NCBI RefSeq assembly: GCF_042682745.1
Contig: NZ_JBHUIO010000008.1
Span: 1 to 64,000 of the forward strand
Reading direction: 5' to 3'
Source of the DNA: Tumebacillus_A lipolyticus
GTDB taxonomy: Bacteria > Bacillota > Bacilli > Tumebacillales > Tumebacillaceae
DNA: 64,000 bases
The notes beneath the pieces are model-generated. The model worked only from the letters and a program-made list of their open reading frames with translations, did not search any database and was not told the origin of the DNA. Below are positions 23,727 through 32,447 of this stretch, one piece after another; the stretch's first letter is position 1; every line of letters begins with the position of its first letter. Made by a program: the position numbers and the translations under genes.

Positions 23727-25487
23727 ATGAAATCATTTCTATCCTCACTTTTGATCTGCCTGTTGCTGTTTTCAACAACCCTCGCCTCAGCAGCAATGCA
23801 CGATGACCCGCTGATCGCACTGGCCAGCGATGCTTTGGTCAATGCCGGAAGCGACGATTGGGAGCGCACAAAAGCGGATCTGAGCGAAATGGTGAAACTC
23901 TGGTCGACGGTGACAGACACCTCGCCAGAAGGAAAAGCGGTGGAGGCAGCGCTCGCCGAAGCGGAACGCGCGACCGCACAATCACCGTTTGAACGCGAGC
24001 AGGCTTACAAGGCGGTCTCCGCGTTAGCCAAGACGGTCGACGATTACGTGTCCTCACACCAGGCGGAAAGCAACCAAGAGGCCGCCAAAGAAAAGGTAAA
24101 CGCGTTGGTCCCCGACTTGCAAAAAAGCCTCACTGCCGTCCAAGCAGGAGACTTTGCGACAGCGAAAAAGTCGTATGAGCGATTTATCAGCGCTTGGGCG
24201 AAGGCAGAAGGACCGCTGCGCAAGGAAAACTTTTCTCTGTACAGCAAAACCGAGTCGAAGATCAGCGGTGCTCGCATCGCGCTCAACACACAGCCTCCAA
24301 ACCAAGAGCGTGCGGAGGCGAGCCTGCAGGAACTGATCTCGCTCTTCCAGGATTACGTGGCGGGCAACATAAAAGCGTCTGACGGGGGCGACGTTCAGTC
24401 GACCCTTTCGATCTCCGACATCAAAATCATGCTGAACGCTGTGGAGACAGATCTGGCGGCGGAACAGGCCACCGATGCGCTCACCAAGATGGATCAGATC
24501 ATGACCGCCTGGCCGTCGGTGGAATTCCAAGTGCTGACGAGATCGCCAGCAGCGTACTCGCAGATCGAAACGAAGATGACCGCCATCCCGAGCTTGTTGC
24601 TCTCTTCACCGCCTGACCTGACCAAAGCGAGCAGCCTGGTTCAGGAGTTGCAGAGCGAGCTGGAACCTTTTGTCGAGGCTCAGTCGTACACCGCTTGGGA
24701 TGCAGGGCTGATCCTTTTTCGCGAAGGTTTAGAAGCGATCCTCGTCATCTCAGCACTGCTCGCCTTCCTGAGCCGCTCCGGCAACGCGGACAAGCGCAAG
24801 TGGATTTGGACAGGTGCAGGTGCAGGCTTGCTCGGTTCTGGCGTGCTGGCGATCATCCTGAGCGTCGTGTTCTCTAACGTTACGGCGGGCAGTTCACGCG
24901 AGCTGCTCGAAGGCTACACCGGCCTGATCGCCGTGATCTTTATGATCACAGTCGGCGCCTGGTTGCACAACAAATCGAACCTGCGCATCTGGAACCAGTT
25001 CATCGAGCGCACGATGGGAGCTGTGATCGCTCGGGGCGCCCTGTGGTCGCTCGCTGCGACCGCATGTCTGGCTGTGCTTCGCGAAGGTGCCGAGACGATC
25101 ATCTTCTATCTCGGCATGGCGTCGACGATCGCGACTTCTCAACTGCTGCTCGGCATCGGAGGCGCGCTCGCATTGCTTGCGGTGATCGCCTTTGCGATCC
25201 TTCGCTTGAGCGTGCGCATTCCGATCCGACCGTTCTTTCTCGTCGCGAGTCTTTTGCTCTACTACTTGGCGTTCAAATTTGTCGGTGTGAGCGTGCATGC
25301 GCTGCAAGTTGCGGGTCAGCTGCCGTCACATCTCTCAGACAATTTGCCACAACTGCCTTCGCTGGGCATCTATGCCTCTTGGGAAACCACCATTCCCCAA
25401 CTGGTCGTGCTCGCCGTCGTGTTGTGGAGCGCCGTGCGAGCAGAGCGAAAAAAACGACTGCACGGGCAGCAGCAAAAAGCTGCATGA
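23727..25487 (+). CDS. efeU: EfeU, FTR1-type iron permease with extracytoplasmic N-terminal domain
   Basis: A 586-aa protein. A signal peptide (1-22) is followed by an about 300-aa helical extracytoplasmic region with repeated Ala/Glu/Lys-rich helices. Then comes the seven-helix FTR1 permease (about 325-575). Iron-binding REGLE (332-336) and REGAE (452-456) motifs are both intact; a third RELLE lies at 391-395 between them. The N-terminal domain is absent from the E. coli-type EfeU but known in some Gram-positive FTR1 proteins. A run of Lys/Arg ends the protein. Confidence 0.93.
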   Translation: MKSFLSSLLICLLLFSTTLASAAMHDDPLIALASDALVNAGSDDWERTKADLSEMVKLWSTVTDTSPEGKAVEAALAEAERATAQSPFEREQAYKAVSALAKTVDDYVSSHQAESNQEAAKEKVNALVPDLQKSLTAVQAGDFATAKKSYERFISAWAKAEGPLRKENFSLYSKTESKISGARIALNTQPPNQERAEASLQELISLFQDYVAGNIKASDGGDVQSTLSISDIKIMLNAVETDLAAEQATDALTKMDQIMTAWPSVEFQVLTRSPAAYSQIETKMTAIPSLLLSSPPDLTKASSLVQELQSELEPFVEAQSYTAWDAGLILFREGLEAILVISALLAFLSRSGNADKRKWIWTGAGAGLLGSGVLAIILSVVFSNVTAGSSRELLEGYTGLIAVIFMITVGAWLHNKSNLRIWNQFIERTMGAVIARGALWSLAATACLAVLREGAETIIFYLGMASTIATSQLLLGIGGALALLAVIAFAILRLSVRIPIRPFFLVASLLLYYLAFKFVGVSVHALQVAGQLPSHLSDNLPQLPSLGIYASWETTIPQLVVLAVVLWSAVRAERKKRLHGQQQKAA

Positions 25488-25582
25488 TCGCCCGACGCTG
25501 ACCTGAGCATCGATCGATGTCGGCAAGAGCTGCTTTCCCTTCCACAATCGTGGAAGGAGAATCGCCAGCGCACCGTTGCTCA

Positions 25583-25629
25583 CAACCAAAAAGGCTAGCC
25601 TTCGCAAAGGAGGCTAGCCTTTTTGGTTG
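25583..25629 (+). terminator. terminator of the efe operon
   Basis: AACCAAAAAGGCTAGCCT / AGGCTAGCCTTTTTGGTT is an 18-bp arm hairpin with T-runs on both strands, about 95 bp after efeU. A smaller stem CCTTCCAC/GTGGAAGG lies just before it (25540-25559). Confidence 0.92.
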
Positions 25630-25698
25630 ATCCGCTTTCGGCGATCGGAGCGGTTGTCCATTCACCGCAGTTTATGAACACAAAAACCGGTTAACTAG

Positions 25699-25739
25699 GC
25701 AAAGCAAACAGCACCCAAGCTGGGTGCTGTTTGCTTTGC
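25699..25739. terminator. 41-bp palindrome, probable ftsZ terminator
   Basis: GCAAAGCAAACAGCACCCA and its exact complement form a 19-bp arm hairpin with a 3-nt loop, 49 bp beyond the ftsZ stop. T-content is modest on both sides (TTTGCTTTG). Confidence 0.8.
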
Positions 25740-25787
25740 TAGATGCTCCGGTCGGCTCGCTCTGCGAGCAAGCGTTCCCAGCTTCAA

Positions 25788-26864
25788 TTAGCGATTGTTT
25801 CGACGAAGAAAAGCAGGAATGTCCAGATTGTCAGATCCCGCTTGGTTGCTCGTGCCAAATGATTTGATGTCCGCCTTGTTCAATACAGGCTTCGCTTGCA
25901 CGGGACGCTCTTTATGTTCAAAGCCAGTTGCGATCACAGTGACCACGATCTCATCTTTCAAATCGGGGTTGATGACCGCACCAAAGATCATGTTGACTTC
26001 CGGATCGGCAGCAGAGGAGACGATATCTGCCGCTTCATTCACTTCGAAGAGCGACAGGTTGTTGCCGCCTGCGATGTGCATCAAGACACCGCGAGCGCCG
26101 TCGATCGACGTTTCCAAAAGTGGCGAACAGATCGCCTTTTTCGCCGCTTCTGCCGCACGGTTTTCACCAGAGTGAACGCCGATGCCCATCAGGGCAGAGC
26201 CGCGCTCCGTCATGATCGTCTTCACGTCCGCAAAGTCTACGTTGATCAAGCCAGGCACTGCGATCAGGTCGGAGATACCTTGCACACCCTGACGCAACAC
26301 GTTATCCGCTTGGCTGAACGCTTCCAGCATCGGCGTGTTTTTGTCAACGATCTCCAACAGTCGATCGTTCGGGATGACGATCAGCGTGTCCACTTTTTCC
26401 TTCAGGTTCGCGATGCCAGTTTCCGCCTGGTTCATCCGACGGCGACCTTCAAAGGTAAACGGCTTGGTGACAACGCCCACGGTGAGCGCGCCGAGCTCCT
26501 TGGCGATCTCGGCGACAACAGGCGCAGCACCTGTACCCGTACCGCCGCCCATGCCTGCGGTAACGAATACCATATCTGCGCCGCGCAGAGCGTTCATGAT
26601 CAATTCACGGCTTTCCTCGGCAGCTTTCTTCCCGATATCCGGATTCGCACCCGCACCGAGACCGCGAGTGAGCTTCTCCCCGATTTGCAAGCGGTGCTCC
26701 GCTTTGGAAAGATGGAGAGCTTGCGCGTCTGTGTTGACCGTGATAAACTCAACACCTTTAATTCCAGCTTCAATCATTCGATTGACAGCGTTACATCCGC
26801 CGCCACCGCACCCGATTACTTTTATCTGAGCCAGAGCTTCTACATCGAGATCGAACTCCAACAT
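25788..26864 (-). CDS. ftsZ: FtsZ, tubulin-like cell division GTPase
   Basis: A 358-aa protein that assembles the Z-ring. The nucleotide-binding signature GGGTGTGAAP is at residues 106-115 and VIGCGGGGCNAVNRM is at 16-30. The synergy/T7-loop region NVDFADVKTIM is intact. The variable linker is short and the C-terminal peptide DIPAFLRRNNR, which binds FtsA, SepF and others, is present. GAGGAGG precedes the ATG. It is the last gene of the dcw cluster, co-transcribed with ftsA. Confidence 0.98.
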   Translation of the reverse strand: MLEFDLDVEALAQIKVIGCGGGGCNAVNRMIEAGIKGVEFITVNTDAQALHLSKAEHRLQIGEKLTRGLGAGANPDIGKKAAEESRELIMNALRGADMVFVTAGMGGGTGTGAAPVVAEIAKELGALTVGVVTKPFTFEGRRRMNQAETGIANLKEKVDTLIVIPNDRLLEIVDKNTPMLEAFSQADNVLRQGVQGISDLIAVPGLINVDFADVKTIMTERGSALMGIGVHSGENRAAEAAKKAICSPLLETSIDGARGVLMHIAGGNNLSLFEVNEAADIVSSAADPEVNMIFGAVINPDLKDEIVVTVIATGFEHKERPVQAKPVLNKADIKSFGTSNQAGSDNLDIPAFLRRNNR

Positions 26865-26915
26865 ATATCTTGATCCTCCTCACTACGAAACACAAGCTGT
26901 AACGATTGTGCTTGT

Positions 26916-28145
26916 CTAGATGAACTCGTTAAACCAGTTTTTGATCTTGTCGACGAAGCCGCCTCCTTGATTGCTACTGGCTTTTCGACGCGGCGCTGCT
27001 GCAACTTCCACTTTGTTCGTAAAGTTTCGCGCAACATAGCGGATGATTCCCACACCGTTGATAAATGAAGAATCTTTGACGCCCAGAAACTCCGGAATCG
27101 CAACCCGCACAGAGGAATCAAGTTCGAACTCCGCGAGCTTGTCCACAAGCGGTAGGGTCGCCCCGCCGCCAGTGAGCACATATCCGCCCGCCAACTCTTT
27201 GTAACCCATTCTTTCGATCTCTTGATGCGCCATCATAAAGATCTCTTGCAAGCGCGGCTCGATGATGCTGGCCAGATCCACTTGCGAAAACTCTTTGTCA
27301 ACATTGCTTCCCACGCGGGAGACTTTAAACGTCTCGTCAGCAGCGCTTTCATTCACAAGCGCTGTGCCGTGACGAAGCTTTATACCCTCGGCCGCATCGG
27401 TCTGCGTTCGCAAACCGATCGCAATATCGTTTGTGACATGATCTCCACCGACCGGAAGGACAGAAGTCGCTTCCAAGATGCCTTCCTTGAAGACCGAAAC
27501 GGTCGTCTGTCCGGCACCGAGATCGATCAGCCCGACTCCGAGCTTCTTCTCGTCGTTGGTGAGCGCGACCGTGTTGGCAGCTAAAGGCAACAGCACGAGA
27601 CCTGCGATCTGAATGCCTGCTCGCTCCACACAGCGCACCAAGTTGTGGATGACTGTGCGCGATCCTGTGATGATATACGCCTCCACCTCCAAGCGAACCC
27701 CGATCATGCCGCGGGGGTCGGAGATGTCTGACAGACCATCGACAACATACCCTTTGGGAACCACGTCGATAATCTCCCGTTCCGGTGGGATCGCGATCAC
27801 GCGAGATGCTTGTAACGCGCGTTCGATATCCTCTTCACCGATCTCTCGATTCGGTGAATTGACCGCTACGACGCCGTGGCTGTTTTGAAGGGAGATATGA
27901 TTGCCAGATATGCCGATGTACGCAGACGAGATTTGAATGCCGACCATTCGCTCAGCATGATCGATTGCAGCCCGAATGGATTGAACAGTCTTATCTATAT
28001 CAACGATTGCACCTTTACGTATCCCGTCACCGTCAGCAGAGCCAACGCCGATAATCTGTATCTCCGTGCCAGTCACTTCGCCGATGATGGCCCGAACCTT
28101 GGATGTTCCTATGTCTAAGCTGACGATAATCTCGCCGTTTGTCAA
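26916..28145 (-). CDS. ftsA: FtsA, actin-like Z-ring membrane anchor
   Basis: A protein of about 409 aa with the actin fold: IIVSLDIGTSKVRAIIGEV (phosphate 1), the 1C domain region with YIGISGNHI, and GVGLIDLGAGQTTVSVF (phosphate 2). The last residues FVDKIKNWFNEFI form the amphipathic membrane-targeting helix. A TTG at 28145 is taken as start since AGGGAGGTG lies 7 nt upstream; the longer ORF lacks a ribosome site and covers the promoter. A sigma-H promoter lies at 28200-28226. Confidence 0.95.
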   Translation of the reverse strand: MTNGEIIVSLDIGTSKVRAIIGEVTGTEIQIIGVGSADGDGIRKGAIVDIDKTVQSIRAAIDHAERMVGIQISSAYIGISGNHISLQNSHGVVAVNSPNREIGEEDIERALQASRVIAIPPEREIIDVVPKGYVVDGLSDISDPRGMIGVRLEVEAYIITGSRTVIHNLVRCVERAGIQIAGLVLLPLAANTVALTNDEKKLGVGLIDLGAGQTTVSVFKEGILEATSVLPVGGDHVTNDIAIGLRTQTDAAEGIKLRHGTALVNESAADETFKVSRVGSNVDKEFSQVDLASIIEPRLQEIFMMAHQEIERMGYKELAGGYVLTGGGATLPLVDKLAEFELDSSVRVAIPEFLGVKDSSFINGVGIIRYVARNFTNKVEVAAAPRRKASSNQGGGFVDKIKNWFNEFI

Positions 28146-28199
28146 GCGGTGGCACCTCCCTGATTTCTGTGACAATCTATTCTTTATACCAGTTTTTAA

Positions 28200-28226
28200 A
28201 TTCAACGTCTTGTGTCGATTCCCTTT
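28200..28226 (-). promoter_or_regulatory. sigma-H promoter of ftsA-ftsZ
   Basis: On the minus strand AAAGGGAAT (28218-28226), an 11-nt spacer and GTTGAAT (28200-28206) match the sigma-H consensus RnAGGAWWW-N11-12-RnnGAAT at all but one fixed position. It ends 55 nt before the ftsA start. B. subtilis ftsAZ is also known to have a sigma-H promoter that boosts FtsZ at sporulation. Confidence 0.75.
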
Positions 28227-28262
28227 TTTTCGCAACGATTTTCTCTAAAAAAATTGTCCTGT

Positions 28263-28622
28263 TTATAAAGTTTTTTCACCTTGTTTACGGGAACGAGTTA
28301 CCATCAGACGGCGAATCGTCGCGATGTTGTTGAACAGTCGCACGCCAAAGGCGAAAACGGCAGCCAGATACAGGTCGACACCGAGCTGCACCCCGATAAA
28401 GGCGAGAAGCGCTGCGAGCAAAGTGTTGAAGAAGAAACCGCTGATGAACACGCTGCTGTCAAAATGCTTTTCCAAGCTCGCGCGAATCCCCCCAAACACC
28501 GTATCGAGCGCTGCGAGGACTGCGATCGACAGGTAGCTGCTGTATTGCAGCGGCACCGACAGGTTGAACGACAGTCCGATAAAAACGCCGAGAACTAGAC
28601 CAATCACCGGAATCCAGATCAT
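28263..28622 (-). CDS. sbp: Sbp, small basic membrane protein (DUF1290)
   Basis: A 119-aa protein with three or four membrane helices and a basic C-terminus (RRLMVTRSRKQGEK). LDTVFGGIRASLEKHFD is the family's conserved loop. Found between DUF881 genes and ftsA in many Firmicutes; function unknown. Its ATG overlaps the stop of the preceding DUF881 gene by 4 nt, so the two are translationally coupled. Confidence 0.92.
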   Translation of the reverse strand: MIWIPVIGLVLGVFIGLSFNLSVPLQYSSYLSIAVLAALDTVFGGIRASLEKHFDSSVFISGFFFNTLLAALLAFIGVQLGVDLYLAAVFAFGVRLFNNIATIRRLMVTRSRKQGEKTL

Positions 28623-29353
28623 ATCTTCTTATCCCCTTCAGGTTTTGCATACTCGTATTTGACCGGATCATCGTACGGCGGGATGACCAGGCTCCCATCT
28701 TCGACCGCTTCGAACTTGAAGCTTTTCCCCATCATCTCAAAATAGGTCGGGAAAAGGCTCATCCCAAGCTTCATCTGCTCAACATTGCCCACCGCTTTGA
28801 TGATCACCTTGTCCGGCGAGATCATCACCGTGTTGACCTGTAGATTGTTGGTGTCGATCGAGCGAATCGAGGAAAACGAGACGATGCGGTGATTGTTGAC
28901 GACGATCGCATTTGCCTCGTTCCCTTTCAAGTAGTTGACGAGTCGATATAAGAAATCCCCGAACGATCGGCGGTACAGATCCATCTCCACCGGGCCAGAC
29001 GCGATCAAGTTCACGTTGTCTTCGATGGTGATGATCACCCCATTGCCCCGCACCTCGTTCACCCCTGCCGCTCGCTTGACCTTGTCCAGCTCTTCCGCCA
29101 GGGTGAGCAGCAGTTGGTTCTGGTCGACCTTTTGAGTGCCGAGCGCGTTGATCTGGCTCTCAAGCGCGCGGATCTGGCTGCGCAGAAACTGCTGGCGCTC
29201 CGTCTGCTGTGCAAGCTCGACAGTCAACTGCATCGTGTCTGCCACCGCGTTCGACTCCGCCTTCGGGCGGTTGGCCGAGGAAAACTGGATGGTCAGCATG
29301 CAGCCGAGCACTGCGGAGATCACGAGCAGACTGATTTTGTTTTTCGTCTTCAA
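28619..29353 (-). CDS. DUF881 protein (YlxW/YlxX family), second copy
   Basis: A protein of about 244 aa with one N-terminal membrane helix (about 8-26), a coiled coil (40-80), and the DUF881 domain (GNGVIITIEDN...LVNYLKGNEANAIVVNNHRI...VNTVMISPDKVIIKAVGN). Likely a bitopic protein with its DUF881 domain outside the membrane, associated with division by position only. A TTG at 29353 is preferred over GTG 29365 because the GAGGGTGGGGAG site fits it better. Confidence 0.88.
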   Translation of the reverse strand: MKTKNKISLLVISAVLGCMLTIQFSSANRPKAESNAVADTMQLTVELAQQTERQQFLRSQIRALESQINALGTQKVDQNQLLLTLAEELDKVKRAAGVNEVRGNGVIITIEDNVNLIASGPVEMDLYRRSFGDFLYRLVNYLKGNEANAIVVNNHRIVSFSSIRSIDTNNLQVNTVMISPDKVIIKAVGNVEQMKLGMSLFPTYFEMMGKSFKFEAVEDGSLVIPPYDDPVKYEYAKPEGDKKI

Positions 29354-29370
29354 CGTTCTCCCCACCCTCT

Positions 29371-30114
29371 CTATTTGATCAATCCATTAAAGTTGCCGGT
29401 GTAGCCGCTGATCGAGACGGTTAAGCTCGACTTCGGCGCTTGCACCGCGATCGTGCGATGGCGAAGCAGGTCGAGGATGCCACCTTTGATCTCCAAGGCA
29501 GCCTCCAGCCGATTTCTGTTGCCGATCGCTTTGAACTCATAGGGACGGGACACTTTCTGCCCGTTGATCTTGATCACCGGACCTATGCAGATGATCCCCG
29601 TTGTCGAAGAGATGCGCTGATCGTTGATCTGCACAGCTTCCGCACCTGCGATCAAAAGTTCGTTGGTGATGTTCATCAGATCGTAATCATGGACGATCAG
29701 CACTTCTGGATCGGTGTTTTTCGGCACCTCTTTCAGCGTGCTGTCATCGACGACAAACGTGATGCCCTCGCCCTTGACAGGAAGAACCCCAGACATGACT
29801 CGATACTTGCCGAGCTCCTCCTTCAGATCGGGAGATTCCTGCTTGGCGATCTCTCCCGCCTTCTCCTCCAGCTCAAACATCTTTTTCTTCAGCTCTTCCA
29901 GCTTGGCTTCATACTGGCTGTTCGCCTCTTTGACCTTGTTGAGCTGTTCGGCCGTATATTGCGCGCGCGGATCGTAGACGCGCTCTGTGTTCAGTTGAAA
30001 TTCGGCCGCAGCGCGAGTGTTTTTATATTGCATCGAAAGCATCAGTCCGAGAATGACGGAGATCATCGTAAGCGATACGGTCAGCTTGACTCGTGGGTTC
30101 GTCTTTTTGGTCAT
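29371..30114 (-). CDS. DUF881 protein (YlxW/YlxX family), first copy
   Basis: A 247-aa protein of the same build as the next gene: membrane helix (about 8-26), coiled coil (50-90), DUF881 domain (GEGITFVVDD, LLIAGAEAVQINDQRISSTTGIIC, YEFKAIGNRNRLEAAL). The tandem arrangement downstream of ftsQ is common in Bacilli and suggests an old duplication. AGGGAGAG precedes the ATG. It begins 2 nt after the ftsQ stop. Confidence 0.9.
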   Translation of the reverse strand: MTKKTNPRVKLTVSLTMISVILGLMLSMQYKNTRAAAEFQLNTERVYDPRAQYTAEQLNKVKEANSQYEAKLEELKKKMFELEEKAGEIAKQESPDLKEELGKYRVMSGVLPVKGEGITFVVDDSTLKEVPKNTDPEVLIVHDYDLMNITNELLIAGAEAVQINDQRISSTTGIICIGPVIKINGQKVSRPYEFKAIGNRNRLEAALEIKGGILDLLRHRTIAVQAPKSSLTVSISGYTGNFNGLIK

Positions 30115-30116
30115 CT

Positions 30117-30911
30117 CTACTCTCCCTTCTTGTCCTGCGGCTTGAAGCTCTCCATGTAGATCGCATCGAACACGTTGATGATGCCCGGTGCGGTATCGGA
30201 TGCCAGAGCATTTCGATACTCCAAATACGATTTCATCTTATCTGCAAATTGACGCGCTGGGATGCGTACTTCAAATTTGTCGCACATATAGATTTTCCAA
30301 GGACCGTCGCTCGCAATGCGAATCTCTGAGATGTTGTCGAGGACTGCCCGATCCACCTCCGGGATCTGCTTGGCCAGCTCCAACAGGTCGGGCGAGGTCA
30401 CTTTTTGTCCGTTTTGCAACGGTGTCGGCTGGTCGAGGGAGATCGCAGGAACGCGCTCCACCCCGAGCTTTTCCGTCCCCGCCAACACCGTGCCGTCCTG
30501 CAGGAGATGGTAGATGCTAGCATCTTGAACGATCAAGCCGGCGAGCGCCTTTTCCACCACCGCGATGGTCACCTCTCCCTGCCACGATACCTGCACATCA
30601 ACAGAAAGCACGCGCGGATAGGCTCTGAGAATCTTCTCCTTGACCTCCGCCTTGTCGATCGCAAGGAAGCTCATCCCCTTCTCAACCTCTGCTGTGCGCA
30701 AGATCTCGTCATAGCGGATATGCTGATTGCCCAGCACCTCGATGTACGAGACGGACGACAGCGGCGATTGCAGAAAGACTGCGATCAGCAGCCCGCCGAA
30801 AAAGATGACAACAAAAAGCAACGCCTTCCAATTCGGGCGGCGCTTTCTGGTCTTGGGTTGATTCTGTTCCGCATACGATTCCAAGACGGTCGGCGGCGGC
30901 GTAGTAGGCAT
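30117..30911 (-). CDS. ftsQ: FtsQ/DivIB, division membrane protein
   Basis: A 264-aa bitopic protein: a cytoplasmic tail with basic residues (KTRKRRPNWK), one membrane helix (about 29-47), a POTRA domain (SSVSYIEVLGNQHIRYDEILRTA), then the beta domain with IYHLLQDGTVL and FEVRIPARQFADKMKSYLEY. It works with FtsL and DivIC to regulate septal synthesis. AAGGAG lies 13 nt before the ATG. A consensus sigma-A promoter (31003-31030) and a terminator-like hairpin (30955-30988) lie in its leader. Confidence 0.94.
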   Translation of the reverse strand: MPTTPPPTVLESYAEQNQPKTRKRRPNWKALLFVVIFFGGLLIAVFLQSPLSSVSYIEVLGNQHIRYDEILRTAEVEKGMSFLAIDKAEVKEKILRAYPRVLSVDVQVSWQGEVTIAVVEKALAGLIVQDASIYHLLQDGTVLAGTEKLGVERVPAISLDQPTPLQNGQKVTSPDLLELAKQIPEVDRAVLDNISEIRIASDGPWKIYMCDKFEVRIPARQFADKMKSYLEYRNALASDTAPGIINVFDAIYMESFKPQDKKGE

Positions 30912-30954
30912 GAGAATGACCGACTCCTTTTCTTCTGCTTTTATTTCCGAATTC

Positions 30955-30988
30955 GAAAGAAAAACGGCATTCTAGAGAGATATGCCGT
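30955..30988 (-). terminator. terminator-like hairpin in the ftsQ leader
   Basis: On the minus strand ACGGCAT (30982-30988) pairs with ATGCCGT (30964-30970) across an 11-nt loop and is followed by TTTTCTTT. It sits between the ftsQ promoter and its start, so it could attenuate the operon rather than end another transcript. Confidence 0.55.
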
Positions 30989-31002
30989 CGATTTTGCTAT
31001 TC

Positions 31003-31030
31003 ATTATAGCATGTTTAAACTGGTTTTCAA
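31003..31030 (-). promoter_or_regulatory. sigma-A promoter of the ftsQ operon
   Basis: On the minus strand TTGAAA (31025-31030), 16 nt, then TATAAT (31003-31008). The -10 is a perfect match and the -35 has one mismatch. It lies 92 nt upstream of ftsQ. Confidence 0.85.
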
Positions 31031-31099
31031 TATGCTGATAGTCTCATAATCGGATACAAATTTTACAAAAACAGTCAAACTCTTTTTAGCGAAAATGAA

Positions 31100-31125
31100 A
31101 CGATGCATCAGCTTTGATGCATCGT
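31100..31125 (-). terminator. terminator after murA
   Basis: ACGATGCATCA-AAGC-TGATGCATCGT is a perfect 11-bp stem; on the minus strand it is followed by TTCATTTT. It lies 30 nt after murA and separates murB-murA from the ftsQ operon. Confidence 0.8.
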
Positions 31126-31156
31126 CTCGCCTCTGGATCGAAACTGGGTTGGCAAC

Positions 31157-32434
31157 TCACTCAAAAGCGGTGGCGAGCTGGTCTTTTTGCACGCGCCAAA
31201 TCTTGGCGCCCAACTGCGCAAACATCTCTTCGACCTGTTCATAGCCGCGGTCGATATGGTACACGTTTTCGATGTATGAAGTTCCTTTGGCAGCAAGGCC
31301 GGCGAGGATCAGCGCAGCGCCTGCCCGCAGGTCGGAAGCTTCCACCACAGCGCTCGTCAGCTCCGATCCGCCTTCGATCAGCGCCGTTCGCAGATCCACC
31401 TTGATGTTCGCGCCCATTCGCCGAAGCTCGCTCACATGTTTAAACCGTCCCTCAAAGACAGACTCGGTGACCATCGAAGTACCGTCGGCAATCGACATCA
31501 AGGTCATCAGCGGCGATTGGAGGTCGGTCGGGAACCCTGGATAGTAGGTGGTTTGGATGCTGATCGCCTTGGGCCTCCCCACCATCCACACCCGGATGGC
31601 GCTATCGTACACGCTGATCTCAGCACCCGCCTCGCGCAGCTTGTCGATCACGACGCCGAGATGGCGAGCGTCCACATTTTGCAGCAACACGTCCCCTTGC
31701 GTCACGACCGCCGCTGCCATCAGCGTGCCTGCGACGATCCGATCGGGAATCACCCGATATCGAACCGCTGTAAGGCGCCCGACCCCTTCGATGATCAATG
31801 TTGCTTCCCCGGCGCCCTGTACGTTTGCGCCCATCGCATTCAAATAGTTGGCCAGGTCGACGATCTCCGGTTCCCTCGCCGCGTTTTCGATCACCGTCAC
31901 ACCTTCAGCAAAGATGGCCGCCATGATCAGGTTCTCGGTCGCGCCGACGCTCGGCAGATCGAGATAGATCTTCGCCCCGCGCAACCGATTGGCTGTGCAT
32001 TCGATAAAGCCGTGCTTCTCTTCGATCACCGCACCGAGCGCCCGCAGCCCTTTGAGATGAAGGTCGATCGGCCGAGAACCGATCGTGCAGCCGCCCGGCT
32101 TTGAGACGCGAACGCGTCCGAAGCGCGCCAGGATCGGGCCCATCAAAAAGATCGAGGAGCGCATCAATCGCATCAGATGTTCTGGCACCTCGGTGCTGTT
32201 GATGCGCGTCGCATCGATGCGCAAAGTCGCGCCCTCCGCTTTCACCTTTGCGCCCAACTGCCTAAGAATCGTTGTCATCACGCGAATATCCTGCAGATCG
32301 GGAACGTCTTCGATCACGCTCTCTCCGACTGCCATCACGCTTGCCGCAAGAATCGGCAATGCCGCATTCTTGGCACCGTGAACCCGCAGTGTCCCCGATA
32401 AACGATGCCCGCCCTCGATGGCCAAGCATTGCAC
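31157..32434 (-). CDS. murA: MurA, UDP-GlcNAc 1-carboxyvinyltransferase
   Basis: A 425-aa enzyme for the first committed step of peptidoglycan synthesis: enolpyruvyl transfer from PEP to UDP-GlcNAc. The catalytic Cys is in PGGCTIGSRPIDLHLKGL near residue 120; HGAKNAALPILAAS at 19-32 holds the conserved Lys/Asn. With Cys present, fosfomycin sensitivity would be expected. GTG start with GGGGGTGA upstream. It follows murB closely, an arrangement unlike B. subtilis, where murAA lies elsewhere. Confidence 0.97.
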   Translation of the reverse strand: MQCLAIEGGHRLSGTLRVHGAKNAALPILAASVMAVGESVIEDVPDLQDIRVMTTILRQLGAKVKAEGATLRIDATRINSTEVPEHLMRLMRSSIFLMGPILARFGRVRVSKPGGCTIGSRPIDLHLKGLRALGAVIEEKHGFIECTANRLRGAKIYLDLPSVGATENLIMAAIFAEGVTVIENAAREPEIVDLANYLNAMGANVQGAGEATLIIEGVGRLTAVRYRVIPDRIVAGTLMAAAVVTQGDVLLQNVDARHLGVVIDKLREAGAEISVYDSAIRVWMVGRPKAISIQTTYYPGFPTDLQSPLMTLMSIADGTSMVTESVFEGRFKHVSELRRMGANIKVDLRTALIEGGSELTSAVVEASDLRAGAALILAGLAAKGTSYIENVYHIDRGYEQVEEMFAQLGAKIWRVQKDQLATAFE

Positions 32435-32447
32435 CGCGTGTCACCCC

